The notes below the pieces were generated by a model, which did not search any database, had not been told where the DNA came from, and worked only from the letters and a program-made list of their open reading frames with translations. From assembly GCA_039096225.1 (NCBI GenBank), contig JBBPEB010000034.1:434001-498000 (forward strand): a stretch of DNA of 64,000 bases, written 5' to 3'. Position 1 is the first letter of the stretch. Every line of letters begins with the position of its first letter. The DNA is from Blastocystis sp. Blastoise. Lineage: Eukaryota; Sar; Bigyra; Opalinata; Blastocystidae. This document shows, one piece after another, positions 1 to 14,172 of the stretch. Both the position numbers and the translations under genes were made by a program.

Positions 1-70
1 GAATAAATGACTATGTGAAATACTATATATATTATATATAATATATAATATATAATATATTAAAAGTATA

Positions 71-339
71 CTAATAAGCCGCTATCAGTAAGATGAATCC
101 AACAATTAATAGAATAACATGATTATAAGAGAATTCTATATATATATGAAAATAATAAATATATAAAAAAAATATAATTAATAATAAAAATACCATGTGT
201 AATAGAAACATCAACGTTAACAATAAATGGTTCAGAATTTTGAATTTTGAATAAAATAGCACCAACAGGAGATATATATTGTAATTCAGCACCATTTTCG
301 TCTTTGAATGTTCTTTCATATTTTGTATCTACAGTGCCA
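71..339 (-). CDS. 3' end of a gene for a protein with a C-terminal membrane anchor (fragment)
   Basis: Two minus-strand exons join in phase: about 339-194 and 135-71, split by a 58-base intron that starts GTATTTTT and ends ATATAG. The first encodes a polar stretch (SGTVDTKYERTFKDENGAEL and onward). The second encodes one hydrophobic helix (HVILLIVGFILLIAAY) that ends at a TAG stop, so the protein would be tail-anchored or type I. An AG at 340-341 could be the upstream splice acceptor. The 5' part is not recognisable between 345 and 925. I do not recognise the family, and the fragment may be a dead end of the neighbouring gene family. Confidence 0.45.
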
Positions 340-345
340 CTGTGT

Positions 346-925
346 TTCTCTTATATCTCTATTAAAATTATATAAAAAAAGTAAATTAAGAACTATTTAA
401 GGTTAAAGAAAATAGAACTAAAATAGATTTGAGATCCTGTTCAACTTTTTTTGGATATAAGGCGTACTACCAAATGTGGCTAAACAAGAAAAACTCTGCC
501 TACCAGTGTGTGGTTTGAAGAAACAAACTTTTTTGTTTGCTCTATGTCTATTATATATATATAAACTAAGTTGTTAACAATGTTTTTGCAAACACATATT
601 AAGATTCAATATCAATAAATATAATTTCTTATGATATATCTATTATTTTGAGCAAATATTCTATGAATACAGAATTATTATGAATTCATAATAAACATAA
701 AATAATACACTTTATAAATATTTGAATACATTTATTACCATTATTTAAATTATATTTAACTACTAATGATATTTAATAATTTCAAAATATACCAATGTTT
801 TTATTTATATATAAAATTTGTAAATACGTTAATAAATATATTAAAAAATTATGAAAAAGAAATGATACATAGATAGCATAGTATAAAAAAGTAGTACAGA
901 TAAATAAAAAAAGTATTTACTCGAT
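346..925. other. Intergenic region with a small GC-richer island
   Basis: Mostly AT-rich. Bases about 430-545 are clearly less AT-rich than the surroundings. On minus they can be read as degenerate peptides (for example CLATFGSTPYIQKK) ending in stops, and they contain a short inverted repeat around 515-538 (AAACAAAC against GTTTG). This could be a decayed exon or an RNA gene; I cannot decide which. Confidence 0.3.
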
Positions 926-3900
926 TTATTTTAATTTATAAAATACATGATTCTCTTTAATAAATGCCGAATCATTCAATTGTTGTTTATATATATTCCT
1001 TTTTTCATCTGAAATATCATAATCTATATAATGTTATTAATACAAATAACTATATGTATACCCAACCAAAAAATAAATTCTTTCAATTTTGGAATCTTTC
1101 CAATAGTTATAAATTTAATAAGTTTGGATAATTGTTCTTCATCATAAATATCTATAAAACACAAAATAGTATATAAAATAATGATAAATGTACATAATTC
1201 TAAGCTTCTTATATTTTGAGTTTTATTTTCATTTATACAATCTAACAGCAATTTTATATCATATATACTCATCATTTCATCTAAACAAAAGTATAATACT
1301 TTAATAAGATATATATACTGTCTGTACTAATAATTTTATCTATAAATGAATTACTATCATATTTACATCGAGGAATAGAAGTATCAGGATTATAAGTATA
1401 AGAGGAGTCATCATATGTGTCTATAGAAATATAATATTAATGAATTTGAATAAAATCATTATTACAGACATACTATAAAAAACAATGGTACTTAATGATG
1501 GAAAGTTATTATTATGAATAAATTTAAATAACTTTTTAATAAAAGAACAAGAATATTCTTCGTTACCAGAGTAAACTATAGATATATACAATATCTAGTT
1601 TTAAAATATAATTATATAATAAAAAAAAATATGTGCAAATCATGATTTGTAATATATAATATCATGGTTATCATTATTATATACAAAACTTAATATATTT
1701 TAATTGATGGAAATTATCTGTAGTGAGTACTTGATAAAAACTATTGTCTAGTATGCCATTAATACCTAAATATATATTCATAAAAAAATCATGAAATGTA
1801 TAATAAAAAATAATAAAAATATTATATCTAAATAATATATATACTTAGATTTAATTGAGTTGTATTATGAAAGCAACCCTTGTGAACTAATCGATTTATA
1901 AAAGACATAGTACAACCTAATAAGAATAGTTTACAATAATTATATAAATTATCAAAACACATAATTATATATATAAATAATTACCTTGTATTGTAACAAT
2001 AAAAGCCTTAGGAATTAATTTCTCCATTATATTTTCATATGCAGTTAAATACTCAGATGATGAATCTTTTTTAATACGTACTATATATATATTTATATGT
2101 TTTATAATATAATATACAATTAATCGTTAATCCATGAATAGTATTAAACTTATTATTATTAAAAAGAGTTGATATCCATGTTAAATATTCTATACTTTTA
2201 TTCTTATCAACTATAGATAGTATACAAAATTGACTAATATATATATAGAAAGAATATACATGAGACATTTAATTGATTCAAGTATTGTAATACATTACTG
2301 TTTAAGAATCTTTCTAAAGAATTTCTTTTATCAACTTGATATGGATCATCAGAATATGATATGCTACCTATAAGTGAATATATATTAATATTTATATTAT
2401 GTACTAACATTATATTTATTAAATATAAATAAATACTCGTTAACGTAATATCTAGCCAATTAATATTTTGTTTACAATTTACAAAATAATCTAATTTTTT
2501 AATATTTTCAAAATCAGAATAACGAACTATATAAAATATAATATACAATATATAATAATTAAGAAAACATTATAATATATAGTCTATACTATAAAGATAA
2601 TCAAATGAAATAAGATTTTTCTCTAATAATACATTTAGATATGGAAAAGTATAAATCCAATAACCTATAAAAAAGCAAATAAAAATTATTAATAATATAT
2701 ATTATATAATAATCATAAATATATTTATATAATACTTTTACAAACATCATTTATATCGATATGAATTGAGTAAGTACACGCTAAATCAACTAAATCAACT
2801 ATTTCCTTATTCACCAAGAAATTATCATGTATATGAATGGTATCAATGATAGATATTAAATTCTCTGGAAATATAGACTTGAAATTGTCAGTATCTAAAT
2901 TAAGAATAATAAGTTATTTATTAATAAATTAATATACTCATTCTACATCTGTAATTGATAATATGTAATTTTGGGAAACATTCTTTCTTTAGTAAAGATA
3001 ATTGGAAACGTTCTACATATATAAATAATATTTATTCTATTATTATATATACCATAATTATAATCATATATGAGTTCAATAACATTTGGAAATACATGAC
3101 TTGTAATTAATTTGTAAAATAGATTATAATCAATTTCATTTGTCAATTTTTTAACTAAATAGAATAATAATGATAATAATAATATTTTAGAAAATACTCG
3201 ATTCAACATTTAATACAGTTAAAGAATCAAAAACACCTTTTTCAAATAATTTCATAATAACTCTAGCCTGAGATTTTAAATATCTGACTAGAATAAAGTA
3301 TTTAGTTTATTATATATATATATATATCTACATTTATCTAAAATGATTTTTGAAATAGAACAATATGAAGAAAGACTTAATAATTGTGACATACCATATT
3401 CTGAAGATATTTTATCAATACTATTTTACATATTAGATAAATGTATAAACATATAATACTATATACAATAATTTTTTATCATTTGTTTTATCTATATATA
3501 TATAATAATAAATTATATGATTTTATATATATATACCATCATATTTTATACTGACTTCATCATCTAATGTATATTCATCTTCTGTTTTACTTATTTCTAA
3601 CTTTGAATAATCTTTTGTATATATAGCTTCATTAACTATATATTTATATAATTTAGGTAATTCATTCTTTTCTCTTTTTTTATTATAAGAATCAATCAAA
3701 TCATGTGAATAATAGATTTTATTAAGATCTAAAGAAGAAATCTTATTATATTCATTCATTTCTGATTCAGTGTAATACTCATATTTTATAGATTTATTTT
3801 TTTTATAGTTAGATTCATTAAATAAGTGAATATATTCCCTTATATATTCATCAGTGTTTGGATTTAATAATAGTTCAGTTTTTTTATAATTTGTAGTTAC

Positions 3901-4055
3901 TATATAGTAAAAAAATAAATATATATATATTATATATACCAATTATCTTTAATTCTTCTAATGAAGGGAATATCTCTTTAATATATTTTGGACATATATA
4001 TTCTAATGGAATGTTCGATGCATAATCATCTATATATATAGTGGTATTTTCTTAT

Positions 4056-4116
<61 letters not shown>

Positions 4117-4705
4117 TCAATCTCCACTTCAATAACATTCATCATTTTAAAAAGTAATGAATAATATAATAAATCATCTTTTTGTTGTTGACTAAATAAT
4201 CCTAATAAATAATATATTATTTTGAAAATATTATATAATTACTTTGTATATATATTTTTTTAACATTTGAACTAAATAAAATCATAGGAATTTGTAGCTT
4301 ATTCTCGTCATCAAAATAGTCATATACATCATATGAATTTTCTTTTAAATAATTAGCAAATAGCTGCTTAACATGAAACAATAAATCACTTTGCTGTTCA
4401 TTACTAATCACAGCAGGATATTCAACAAGCGTACAATAAATATCATAACTATCTCGCAGATTTAAAGAAGAAATATCCATGTTTTTGTCCATCAAAAAAG
4501 AAATCACTTTTTCAATATGAAAAGGAAGTATATCTAAATAATAACTACCATCCTCATATTTCTCAGAGTGTTCTATAATATCATAAAACGGTAATTGCTG
4601 ATATTTCTCAATAAATTCTTTAGAAATCCATAATTTCGTTTCATCTTGAAATGAAAATAAATCTAGAAAAGCAAATAAATATTTCTTAGTGATATTTAAA
4701 TACAT
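926..4705 (-). CDS. BTB/T1-like N terminus plus leucine/isoleucine-rich repeat protein (about 21 exons)
   Basis: Exon 1 (4705-4243) starts at an ATG and encodes about 154 residues resembling a BTB/POZ or T1 fold (LWISKEFIEKYQQLPFYDII, then DGSYYLDILPFHIEKVISFL). It is followed by about 20 short exons, each encoding 25-50 residues of repeats of the type FPxLxxI/FPNVIELIYDY. The stop is TAA at 926-928. All junctions could be joined in frame by hand, with introns of roughly 35-95 bases (GTATAT...TATAG). Nineteen of the twenty introns are phase 1. Repeat proteins with a BTB head are usually adaptors, for example for cullin ligases, but that role is inference. No membrane segment or signal peptide is evident. 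The exact family is not recognised. Confidence 0.75.
4040..4112. repeat. (AT)n microsatellite in an intron of the BTB/repeat gene
   Basis: An almost perfect alternating AT run fills the intron after the exon that ends with the residues MNVIEVEIE. It forms most of the intron body. Confidence 0.9.
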
Positions 4706-6271
4706 TTATTATCAGTTAAATGAAAATTGGTGTCTGACATGACTCACTTTCAACTAAAATGATAAAATAATAATATACTCTTATGCTTAAAAGATACCTT
4801 TTATATGAATAATTAATAAATACTTAAAAATATGTTGTAATCAATAACATATACGATGATTCATTGAGATAAGCAAAGCATAAAACTTGCAACTTTTTTT
4901 GAATATTTTTCCTGAAAAAAAAAGAAAATTGAACTATTTTCTTATAAATATCCATGATTCTTTTTCAGTCATTTTTAGATCTTTTTCTATAATTTTTTTC
5001 AGAAACAACTCATTATTCATTATTTCCGCCTTATTATTCATTATTTTTGAAAATAAAAATTCAATATATGCTTATGTTCAAGTCTTGAATGTATATTTAC
5101 ATTATACTATCAAAAAGAGTACTAATTATATTTATTAAATTATCAAAATAGAGTAAATTCTTATCGGTGATATCAAAATAATATGGTTAGATATAGCAAA
5201 TATCAAATAATTACAAATTATTCATTTTTAAATTCAAATTGAGATAGATGATCACACTTTTATGTTTATCTATTCATTTAAACGTCTTTAAAAGTTGGAT
5301 TATGAATCTATGTTTATGGAAAATATATTACTAGATCTGAATTCTTCTATTCTGAAATGAAATCACATTAAAATAATATACTTTCTTCAATAAACTTCTT
5401 ATGATGTTCAAAATTATTGCTACATATGTCTATCAAAGTTACAATCATTTTAAGCATTATTCAAGCATAAATTAGTATATATTAATTGAGCTATATGAGA
5501 AATAATATCTTTTATTTATACTTTTATTAAATAAAATATCATTAAATGTACTTATTATATATTTAAATATAAATAACATGAAAAAAGGGAACCTACTATA
5601 TTCTTTATATTTTATTTTTATTAAATTTTGTCAATAACAATTCATATTAAAGTATTCTTAATATTTTACTATTTTTTTATTGTTTCCATTTCTTATATAT
5701 ATATCCATCAAATCTATTGACTATTCTATGATTATCAATATGATTTATAAATAAAACTATATTCTCTATGTTATCATAATAAAAATGAAACTCTTAACTA
5801 GTTGAACTATCACTAAATAATTTATTAAGTATTATTCTATTTATAATATAATCATATAATCATTATTTTTACTAGTTGTATATATATATCCATTCCCATT
5901 TTATTTAATAATATTTTCTTTGATAAATATCATAATAATACATAAGAAAAAAATGTTTTTTTGGCATTAAAAAGTCTCTCATAGTATTTATACATATATT
6001 ATACATAATCCTAAGTTTCATTATAATAGGTTTTGAATTAACAAGAGAAGTTTTTAATAAAAATGATCTAAAAATATTTTACACTGAATATTATCAATGA
6101 TTAACTTTTTAAAAACAAAACTCACGCATAATATTATTAAATAAATAAATGCAGAAATAAATACTAATACAATAAATATATAATAAAAATATATATAGAT
6201 AATCAAAAATATATAAACACATAAAAATTTAAAACAAAAAATAAACAATTAAAATTTAATAAACATAAGAA
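4706..6271. other. Intergenic region, no gene seen
   Basis: This is upstream of the BTB/repeat gene and downstream of the VWA gene. Open frames here, such as the plus-strand frame at 4887-5138, are hydrophobic, low in complexity and lack splice-linked partners. I see no RNA gene. Confidence 0.5.
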
Positions 6272-9200
6272 TTACACAGATTTTAATACTTGAGTATACT
6301 CATTAATAAGAATATCATCAAACATATCTTCCATTTTTTGTCGAATAGTACCACTAGTACCATTACTTTGAGAATCTACTAAAAAGTCTTCATCAAATAT
6401 ATAATTATTACCTTCAACTCTTCTACCATCAAAAACATTATTATCAATTTCTTCTCTTAATTTATTTGCACTTAATAATATTTTATTACTTTTAATAGGC
6501 ATAAAATGTACTTTAACATTACGTTTAACAATAATATCACATATTTTATGATACTGTTCATTCAAATCAATTCCATTAAAGGGATATACTAATTTACATT
6601 TTGGTAATAAATTATGCATAGGATCTCCACCACATAATAATAATATATGAGTATAACCAGGTAATTTATCAATTTCTTTTAATGCTTCTATTAAACCACC
6701 ATTCACGTCTTTACAATTTGAACAACAACCATTACAAAAACCATTTCCTGTTCTTTTTTTATTATTTAAAAAGTCATCAGAGAAATCATTTGGTTTACTC
6801 ATTCCACTTGAAAGAATTGATAATTGATCATCATAATTACTATATTGAACAACTTGATAACGAATAGAAGCATTATTCTTTCCCAAAATTTCATTACGTC
6901 TTTCATCTAATTTCTTTAATACATTGCCAAAGAATTGTTTTGTACTATCATAATACTGATGTTGATTACCAGATGTGCATATAACAATAGATACAACTAA
7001 ATTTGTAGGTGATTTTATATCTCTCCTTTCACATTCTTCTGTCTTTATATCTTGATCTGTAAAAGAAGACATATCTACTTTAGTATAATAATCAGGTATT
7101 TGTTCATTACTAAGATCAGCTGCATGAGATTCATTAGTTTCATTCAAATAATCATCAAAACTAAGTGACCAAATAACTGCATTACTTATCCAACGAGCAG
7201 TACCATCACTTGACCAATCACTATATAACTTACTAGCTGCTGTATCTATTACTATTCTACCATAATTCTGATATGCATCTTTTATCATTACAGCAGCATG
7301 ACCATTTTGTTCTCTTGCAAATGTTTTAAAACCACAATTAACTAATTCATCTTCATCAATATTTGCTAATGTTACACCTTCAAATATTTTATTTAAACCA
7401 TAATTAATAGGTAATCTACATTCTTTATTAAACAAATCTTCACCAATAGGAACAAATTGACCATAACCTGGATCTTTATCATCATCTACTTCATCTATCT
7501 TCTTCTCATAAATCCAACCACGTCCATCTATCTTCTCTTCAGTATCACATAATTCACTTATATGATAAGGACCATCTTCATAATTAAAGAATTTACAAGC
7601 TTCAAAATCTAATGGAGAATTCTCTAACATAAACATAATACCACCACGATGAGCATGGAATATATGTAAACATTTTATAAAACTATTCAAATAATTAAAA
7701 TCACCTTGATGTTCTGGATCTCCTAAAACACCATCACCAGGACTACATGTAATAACTACACTTCTATATTTACCTGATCTTAATCGATCCATAGCATCAA
7801 AATAATCATATACTATATCTACTTTAAATCCTTTCACTTTTAATTTAGCTACAGGTCCTTTCTTTAAATTATCAACAGTAACATCAGGATCAACTTGATT
7901 TCCTTGTTCATCTATATTATTAGGTCTAGCAGTATATAAAACAACAAATAATACATTAAATTGATCAAAAGCACCATCTCTACCTAAATCATCACTTGAA
8001 TCATCAAAATTTTCATCCTTCTCTAATTTAACAATTCTATAATTATTATTATTACCAGAATAAAAATCTAAAAACTTAGCACGTCGTTGATATTCACCAA
8101 ATTCATCAATAATTCTCTTTATATCTGCTGGATGGAAAACATCATTGAATTTATTTTCTAATAAATTTTCATAATATATAGTATCACACATATAATTACA
8201 TATAGTATTAGGATTAGTAGTAGGTGTATGCATATTCTCTAAAGCAGTAGGAAGTTGATGTATATCACTACACCATATAAAAGAAGGGAAAATATTCTCA
8301 TAATCTACTATACTATATCCAATACCTATTCCTATAAAAGAAGTTTCACTACTTATAATCACATTCTTAATTTCTTTACGAGCTATTTCACAAGAAATAC
8401 CATCAGTAAATACAAATTCCATACTTGAATAAGGACGACTATTACATACAGAAGTAGCTTGTTTTATTACTTGATCAATACATGTAGAAGGAGTAGGAGA
8501 AGAGAAATGTTGAAATAAAGAAGAAAGAATTGTATATGTCCAAATTTCATAAGATTGTAAACCTGTTCCAATACAATAACATTTATCTTTTGCTATCCAT
8601 ATATCTACAGCTGATACAGATAATTCACTTAAACATCTTATAAATAATAATATAGTATGAATTGAATGACGAATATTTAATATATTAAAAGAAGAACATT
8701 TACAATCTATTATTATACTAATAGAATAAGCACGAATCTTACCTCCTGACTTCTTCTTAAATAATTTACCATTACCTGTTTTAGTTATCAAGAAATTAAT
8801 ATAATTTCTTAAATGAATTGATGTACCTGTAACAGAAGCAATCCAAGAAGTAGCTTTATTTGGAGGAATTATAGAATTATTCATAGAATCATATATTAAT
8901 TCCTTACTAATAATACTACTCATTTGATTCAATATTAATTTATTTCCTCCATTAGGAACATGTTCTAAATCTGTTTGAGCAACAGAAGGAAGAATAATAG
9001 TTTCTCCTGTTTTTTGGAATAAACTAACTACATAAGGCATATCATAACATTTGTCAAGTTCTGATAAATGAGATATCTTATCATCCTTTATATCTTGTAG
9101 AGGAATAGATAATATAGATAATAAATCGATTTCTTTAGAATTCACACTATTTTGACTTGGATATACTACTTCTAATATATCTTTATTTGATTCAAGTAAT

Positions 9201-11391
9201 TCAGATGAATAAAACATATTTAACAATGAATCAGAAAGTGGTTGAGAACGTAAAGAAGCTATGTTTGATACATTCATCATATTCTCTTTAAAATTGTTCT
9301 TTAATTGATCATTCATTTCATTCAAAAGTACTTCAGGAAGTCTTTCATCTTGTATTAAGCCATCAGATTGTATATGGAATAAAAATAAATGTTGAAGATG
9401 ATTTGTAAAGAAACTAGTAATTTCAGGTAAATCACTTAATAATTGTTCAGAATAACCATCAGATAATATAAAGAATGATTGACTTAGAAGATCTTTAGAA
9501 GGTTGTTCAAAAGCAAATAAATCTAATGGTGTTGAAGGTATCTTTTTCACTTTTTCTAAATCATAAATAATAGAAATCTTTTCATATAAATTATCTTTTG
9601 TTGGTATTAATTTAAATGCCTGTGAACGACCTCCTGTACAATATAGAGAAGTTGGTATACCTAAACAATCACAAATAAGTAATAATAAACAACCTATAGT
9701 ACTTCTTAATCTTGATTTATTCACTTTATGACTAAAATTCACATCACATATCAAATTCACTCGAGGAATATATTTATTCTCTCTCTTTTCACTCTTACGT
9801 ATACTATTCACATAATATGATAATATACCTTTATAATTAACCAATATAAAATCTATAAGATTTTGATTTCTATTAATAGCTTCTATATTAATTTGTTTCA
9901 AACGATCTTCATTTGATGATGTTATTTTAACTAAATCTAATATATTCTTTCGAGACATTACATCTTTAAATAAATTAGATAAAGACATAGATCTAAACTC
10001 TTGTAAAATCTTTTTAATATCTTTTATCTTAATTTTAATTTCTTTAGGATCATCTTTTGAAAACAATTGCTTAATTGAGTCTTGTGTTTCTTCAGGTGTA
10101 CTATTAATAGTATTATCACATAACAAATCACCTATATTTATATAGGATTCTCTTATTTTACAAATCTCTTTAAATTTACTTAGACTATTTTCTATTTCTT
10201 CATCTAATTCTTTAAATAAAGACATATATTGTTTAATTTTATTCTGTTGAATTGAAAGAGAATTAGAAGCTTCAAAAGAAAGTTGATATAATTCTTTTGC
10301 TTTTGAATGATCATTAGTAACATCTTGATAATAATCATCTAATGCTTCACATTTCTTCTTTATATCAAATAATTCTTTCAAAAATAAATCTATATTCTCA
10401 TCAGCAACTTCTTCAAGCTTTGAAGAGAAATATGAAGAAGGATCTGCAGGACGATGAGGTATAGTATTATCTATATATATATATAATAGTTTTGACTTAT
10501 TGAATAGATTATAGTAAACTGCTATTTAAATAAATCAAATAATTATGTATTTACAAATTATTATTGGATAGAAAGTAATATATAATAATATTTCTTTTTA
10601 AATACAAAAAATTACTTAATATATATATATATATATACCTAAAGTTAGAGATGATAAAGATGTGGACAAGGAGAACGATCTTTCATCTATATATATTATA
10701 TAATTTAATAATAATAAATATTTTTCTAAATAATGTAAAAAAGCTTTTAATATCTAACAAAATAATAAAATAATTGAAAATATACCTTAAAAAGCAATAC
10801 AAATTTGACATGTATTGCTTCTTGTGGAGTACATTGACTTTCATCAACTACATGATTATACCACTCTAATTGTATAATATATCCTGATCCATGTTCCAAA
10901 GAAAGAGAAGCAATCTATAGAAAAAAATATAAATATTTGTATATAAGAATATATAATTATAGTTAAATAGCTATAATAACTAATATTAAAATAAGAATTA
11001 TTAATATACACATTGTTTATCAGATTCGCTCTGTTTTGACATTGATTTCATTGGATAAAGTTCTTGAATTTGAGGATTCGTATTTAGAAAAGTTTCTTGA
11101 CTAGTATCTAAAACAATATAAATCGGTTCTTTTAATTGTAGCAATTCTTGCATAATAGAATCTTTGTTGATCGATGGTGAACCAGATGCATCAATACTAT
11201 AATCGAGTTGAAATTCTTCGGGAGTCCAGTTCTATATTGTTAGATTATGAGAATATTTATAAACAGAAAAATACCATGTATCTTGATAAAAACATCGTAG
11301 CTGTTTCATTGTTCGCAACGTTGGTTAATGCATATTCATATTGTGTTGTTTCACAGTTACACGTAAATTGGTATGCAACTTGAGGATTCAT
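6272..11391 (-). CDS. Giant multi-VWA protein with an amidotransferase-like module
   Basis: The start ATG is at 11391 (MNPQVAYQFTCNCETTQYEY). Exons 11391-11275, 11231-11010 and 10914-10786 join in phase. A short exon at 10688-10641 leads with a phase-1 junction into the 4.2-kb exon 10470-6272, which ends in TAA. The large exon (about 1400 codons) has a coiled-coil start and a first VWA-like domain (VNLICDVNFSHKV). A second follows (ISIIIDCKCSSFN, then FVFTDGIS). Next comes a ThuA/class I amidotransferase-like module (VVITCSPGDG; later GRIVIDTAASKLYSDW). A last VWA domain resembles those linked to alpha-kinases (DVNGGLIEAL, then ILLLCGGDPMHN). No kinase domain is present. A role in protein complexes or signalling is inference. 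The junction between 10786 and 10688 is one base out of frame, so an exon, an assembly base or a gene boundary is unresolved. Confidence 0.75.
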
Positions 11392-14172
11392 TCACACAAA
11401 AAAATATACAATAAAAATAAATATGATTCAATAAACAATTTTATAAAAAAAAAAATTGGCTGTTTTCTAGTAGATATAAGCAACTGAAAATTCGAGTATT
11501 TTCTTTGGTGTCTATGACGCGCTTTTATCCTATAAGAATATTTGATTAATAAAATAATATTATTATCTAATCAATTCGTCTAAATCATAAAAAATAACTT
11601 ATATGGTCTCTTTGACTGTAGAATTTATACAAATGTAGTAATAGTTACTATTAAAAGACCACGACAAAATACCAATAAAAACTCACTATTATTTGTTTTT
11701 TATGTTTGTGTTATCGTCGACAGAATTATGAAGAGAATATTTACAAGCAGATCATATCAGATAAAGAAAAGAGATAATTCTATATTCTTTTAGACACAAA
11801 CCAACTAACTTGAGACATTTCCCACTTTAGACACAATTTGACGAAGTTATTATATTTCAGCTAGATTCCATATTGGGGGTGCATAGAATGGCTCTAAATT
11901 TAAGGAACCATAGATTTTATTATATTCAGATATTTTATTATTTCTAGTAAATATCATTGACATTATATTATTATTGATTTTGATCCACAGGATAATCATT
12001 TGCCTAAAGCACTTCATCTAGCTAATCTAAAGTACATTAATAGCAAGAATATTTAATATAATCAAGAAAAGCATAATAATAGTTTTGTTCTTTGTGCAGA
12101 TCACATTATAAGGCATTCAGAGAGTTGAAATTACTTGAAAATCTTCTATATAAAATATAAAAATTTTCAATTGAAAGAGTAATCTGTATGAAAGCAGATA
12201 TATTCATGTAAAACCATTATGTATTTCATTATTCTCATCAATGACTTTGAATTCAAACAAGGGAAAGAACCTTATGGAAGGAATAACTAGTTTTAAATGA
12301 TCAAACAAAAGAAATGGAATTATCACGGAGATCTGTTTGAATTGAGTCAGATTTTGAGAATTTTCTAAACATAAAAAATATCTTTAACTTTTTGTTTATT
12401 TATGTAGATTCTGCTTAATACAGTTTTATAATAATTAGATGCATTAAATTAAAATATAAGAATTGCTTTAAAAAAGGATGATGCGTTTAAATGAAACCTC
12501 AGAGAACAATTATAACGAAACTATTACGTATTTCCTTATTTAACTTATATTTATATATTATAACATATATGAAGTGTGTTCTCATATGTATTTTAATAAG
12601 AAATTTAAACAAATGGATGAATGCGTTACTAATTAACATTTATGTCTTTGATGACGTTCTATTTACAAAAGCAATCTATATTTCTTCATTTATACAAGTG
12701 TTTATACTTATATCCATTACATATTCTCTATTAAATTGCTTTTTATTATGTTTTCAAAATAAACTCTTATGTTTTTCTTATTTTATATGAAATTATTGGT
12801 CTATACTAGTTACTCTTAGCGTTAAAGGTTCTTGAAAGACCTGATACACAAAGAAATACATATTTAATTCTACTTTTATTCTTAGTAATTTTTCAACTTT
12901 TTGAATCCTATATATCTTTTTTATATTTATTATTATTTAGTTTTTCATAGTAATTACTCTGTGTCCATATTTTATAAATTATCTTTAATTTTAATTACTA
13001 TTTTTTTCCTCTTTATCAAAATTGTTCCTAAGGACGAATATGTCTTTCACAAAAGTATGAATTATTACATATCTTCAAATAGAATTATTCAAAAACATTT
13101 TATGAATGTATTATATAAATATAGTTCCTTAAATATATTAAATGTAGTTAAATGGCAATCAATAAATTATATATTATAATAGAATATTAAAAAAAAATCA
13201 AAAGATAAAAATAAAAGAAACTTTTAATCTTACATTTTCTTTTTGATATTTTATTCTAGTGTTCATAACATTCTTTTTAACAGAGTATTTTATATGGTTG
13301 ATTGATAAGACTATTCATATTATTATCTCAACTTTAAATTTTATTCAGAATATCTGTTTTAATTGGAAAATTGCTATCTCTAGTTATATAACAAAACTAG
13401 TAGTTATTATAGTATTATATAGATATATTATCCTTTATTTCAACATATGAAAACTTTTTGATTTTATTTATTATATAAACATGTTTCTTTAATAGAACAC
13501 GTTCTTTTATTTTAGTAATATTTAAATTCTTATTTTTTTTTCTATTTATTTAGAAACGTTTTACGTTGATAAGATGATATAGCACCATATATAGTATATT
13601 GTTCCAGTATTCCATTATTTATATAATTCTCCCAAGTTATACTAATGTGTAATGTTTTATTTTTACATTAATTGAAAAAAACAATCATCAAAATTATGCA
13701 CATTGAAAATAATTGTTCATATATACTATATTATTACTACATACAAGATAGTGTTGTTATAATATATATGAAACAAAAAAAGCAAAACAAGTTGTCCTCA
13801 ATTCTCTACTGAATACTGTAAATAGTATTTTATTTGTATTATCATCTTTATAATACTCTTTTTTTAAGATATATTCTCGTTTTTTAATGTCAATAATTTT
13901 TATGATTAATATCTTTATCATTATTATCAAGTAAACATTGTATTGATTAATTCTCTAAACTAGTTATATAAAAATATAAGTATTTTCACTTTTTCTATAG
14001 ATTATAGAATGATTAATAAAAAGAATTAAAAAAATATTTATTATCCAAGTATTAAAAGTATATATACAAAAATAAAAGATATATCTATAATTTCATGAAA
14101 ACAAAAAAGGAAATCAATATATATATGGTATAAACACAAGTATAAGATAACAATTAATTTGATATATATTAT
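11392..14172. other. Gene-poor region
   Basis: This is 2.8 kb between the VWA gene and the BTB-TLDc locus. Apart from the decayed frame at 11935-12374 I see only short hydrophobic frames (12491-12790, 12901-13179, 13259-13450) typical of AT-rich noise. Confidence 0.5.
11935..12374 (+). pseudogene. Decayed reading frame, family unknown
   Basis: One forward frame gives about 140 codons of normal-looking peptide interrupted by many stops. Readable segments include IIDFDPQDNHLPKALHLANL, NNSFVLCADHIIRHSES, DFEFKQGKEPYGRNN and KKWNYHGDLFELSQILRIF. The base composition is GC-richer than flanking intergenic DNA, as expected for former coding sequence. The stops fall inside segments rather than at splice signals, so introns do not rescue it. 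Product unknown; an old transposon remnant is possible. Confidence 0.4.

Noticed and set aside
12491-13450. Three short hydrophobic plus-strand frames that could be small membrane proteins
   Set aside because: AT-rich sequence gives Ile/Leu/Phe/Tyr-rich frames by chance; no in-phase introns, repeats or recognisable motifs.
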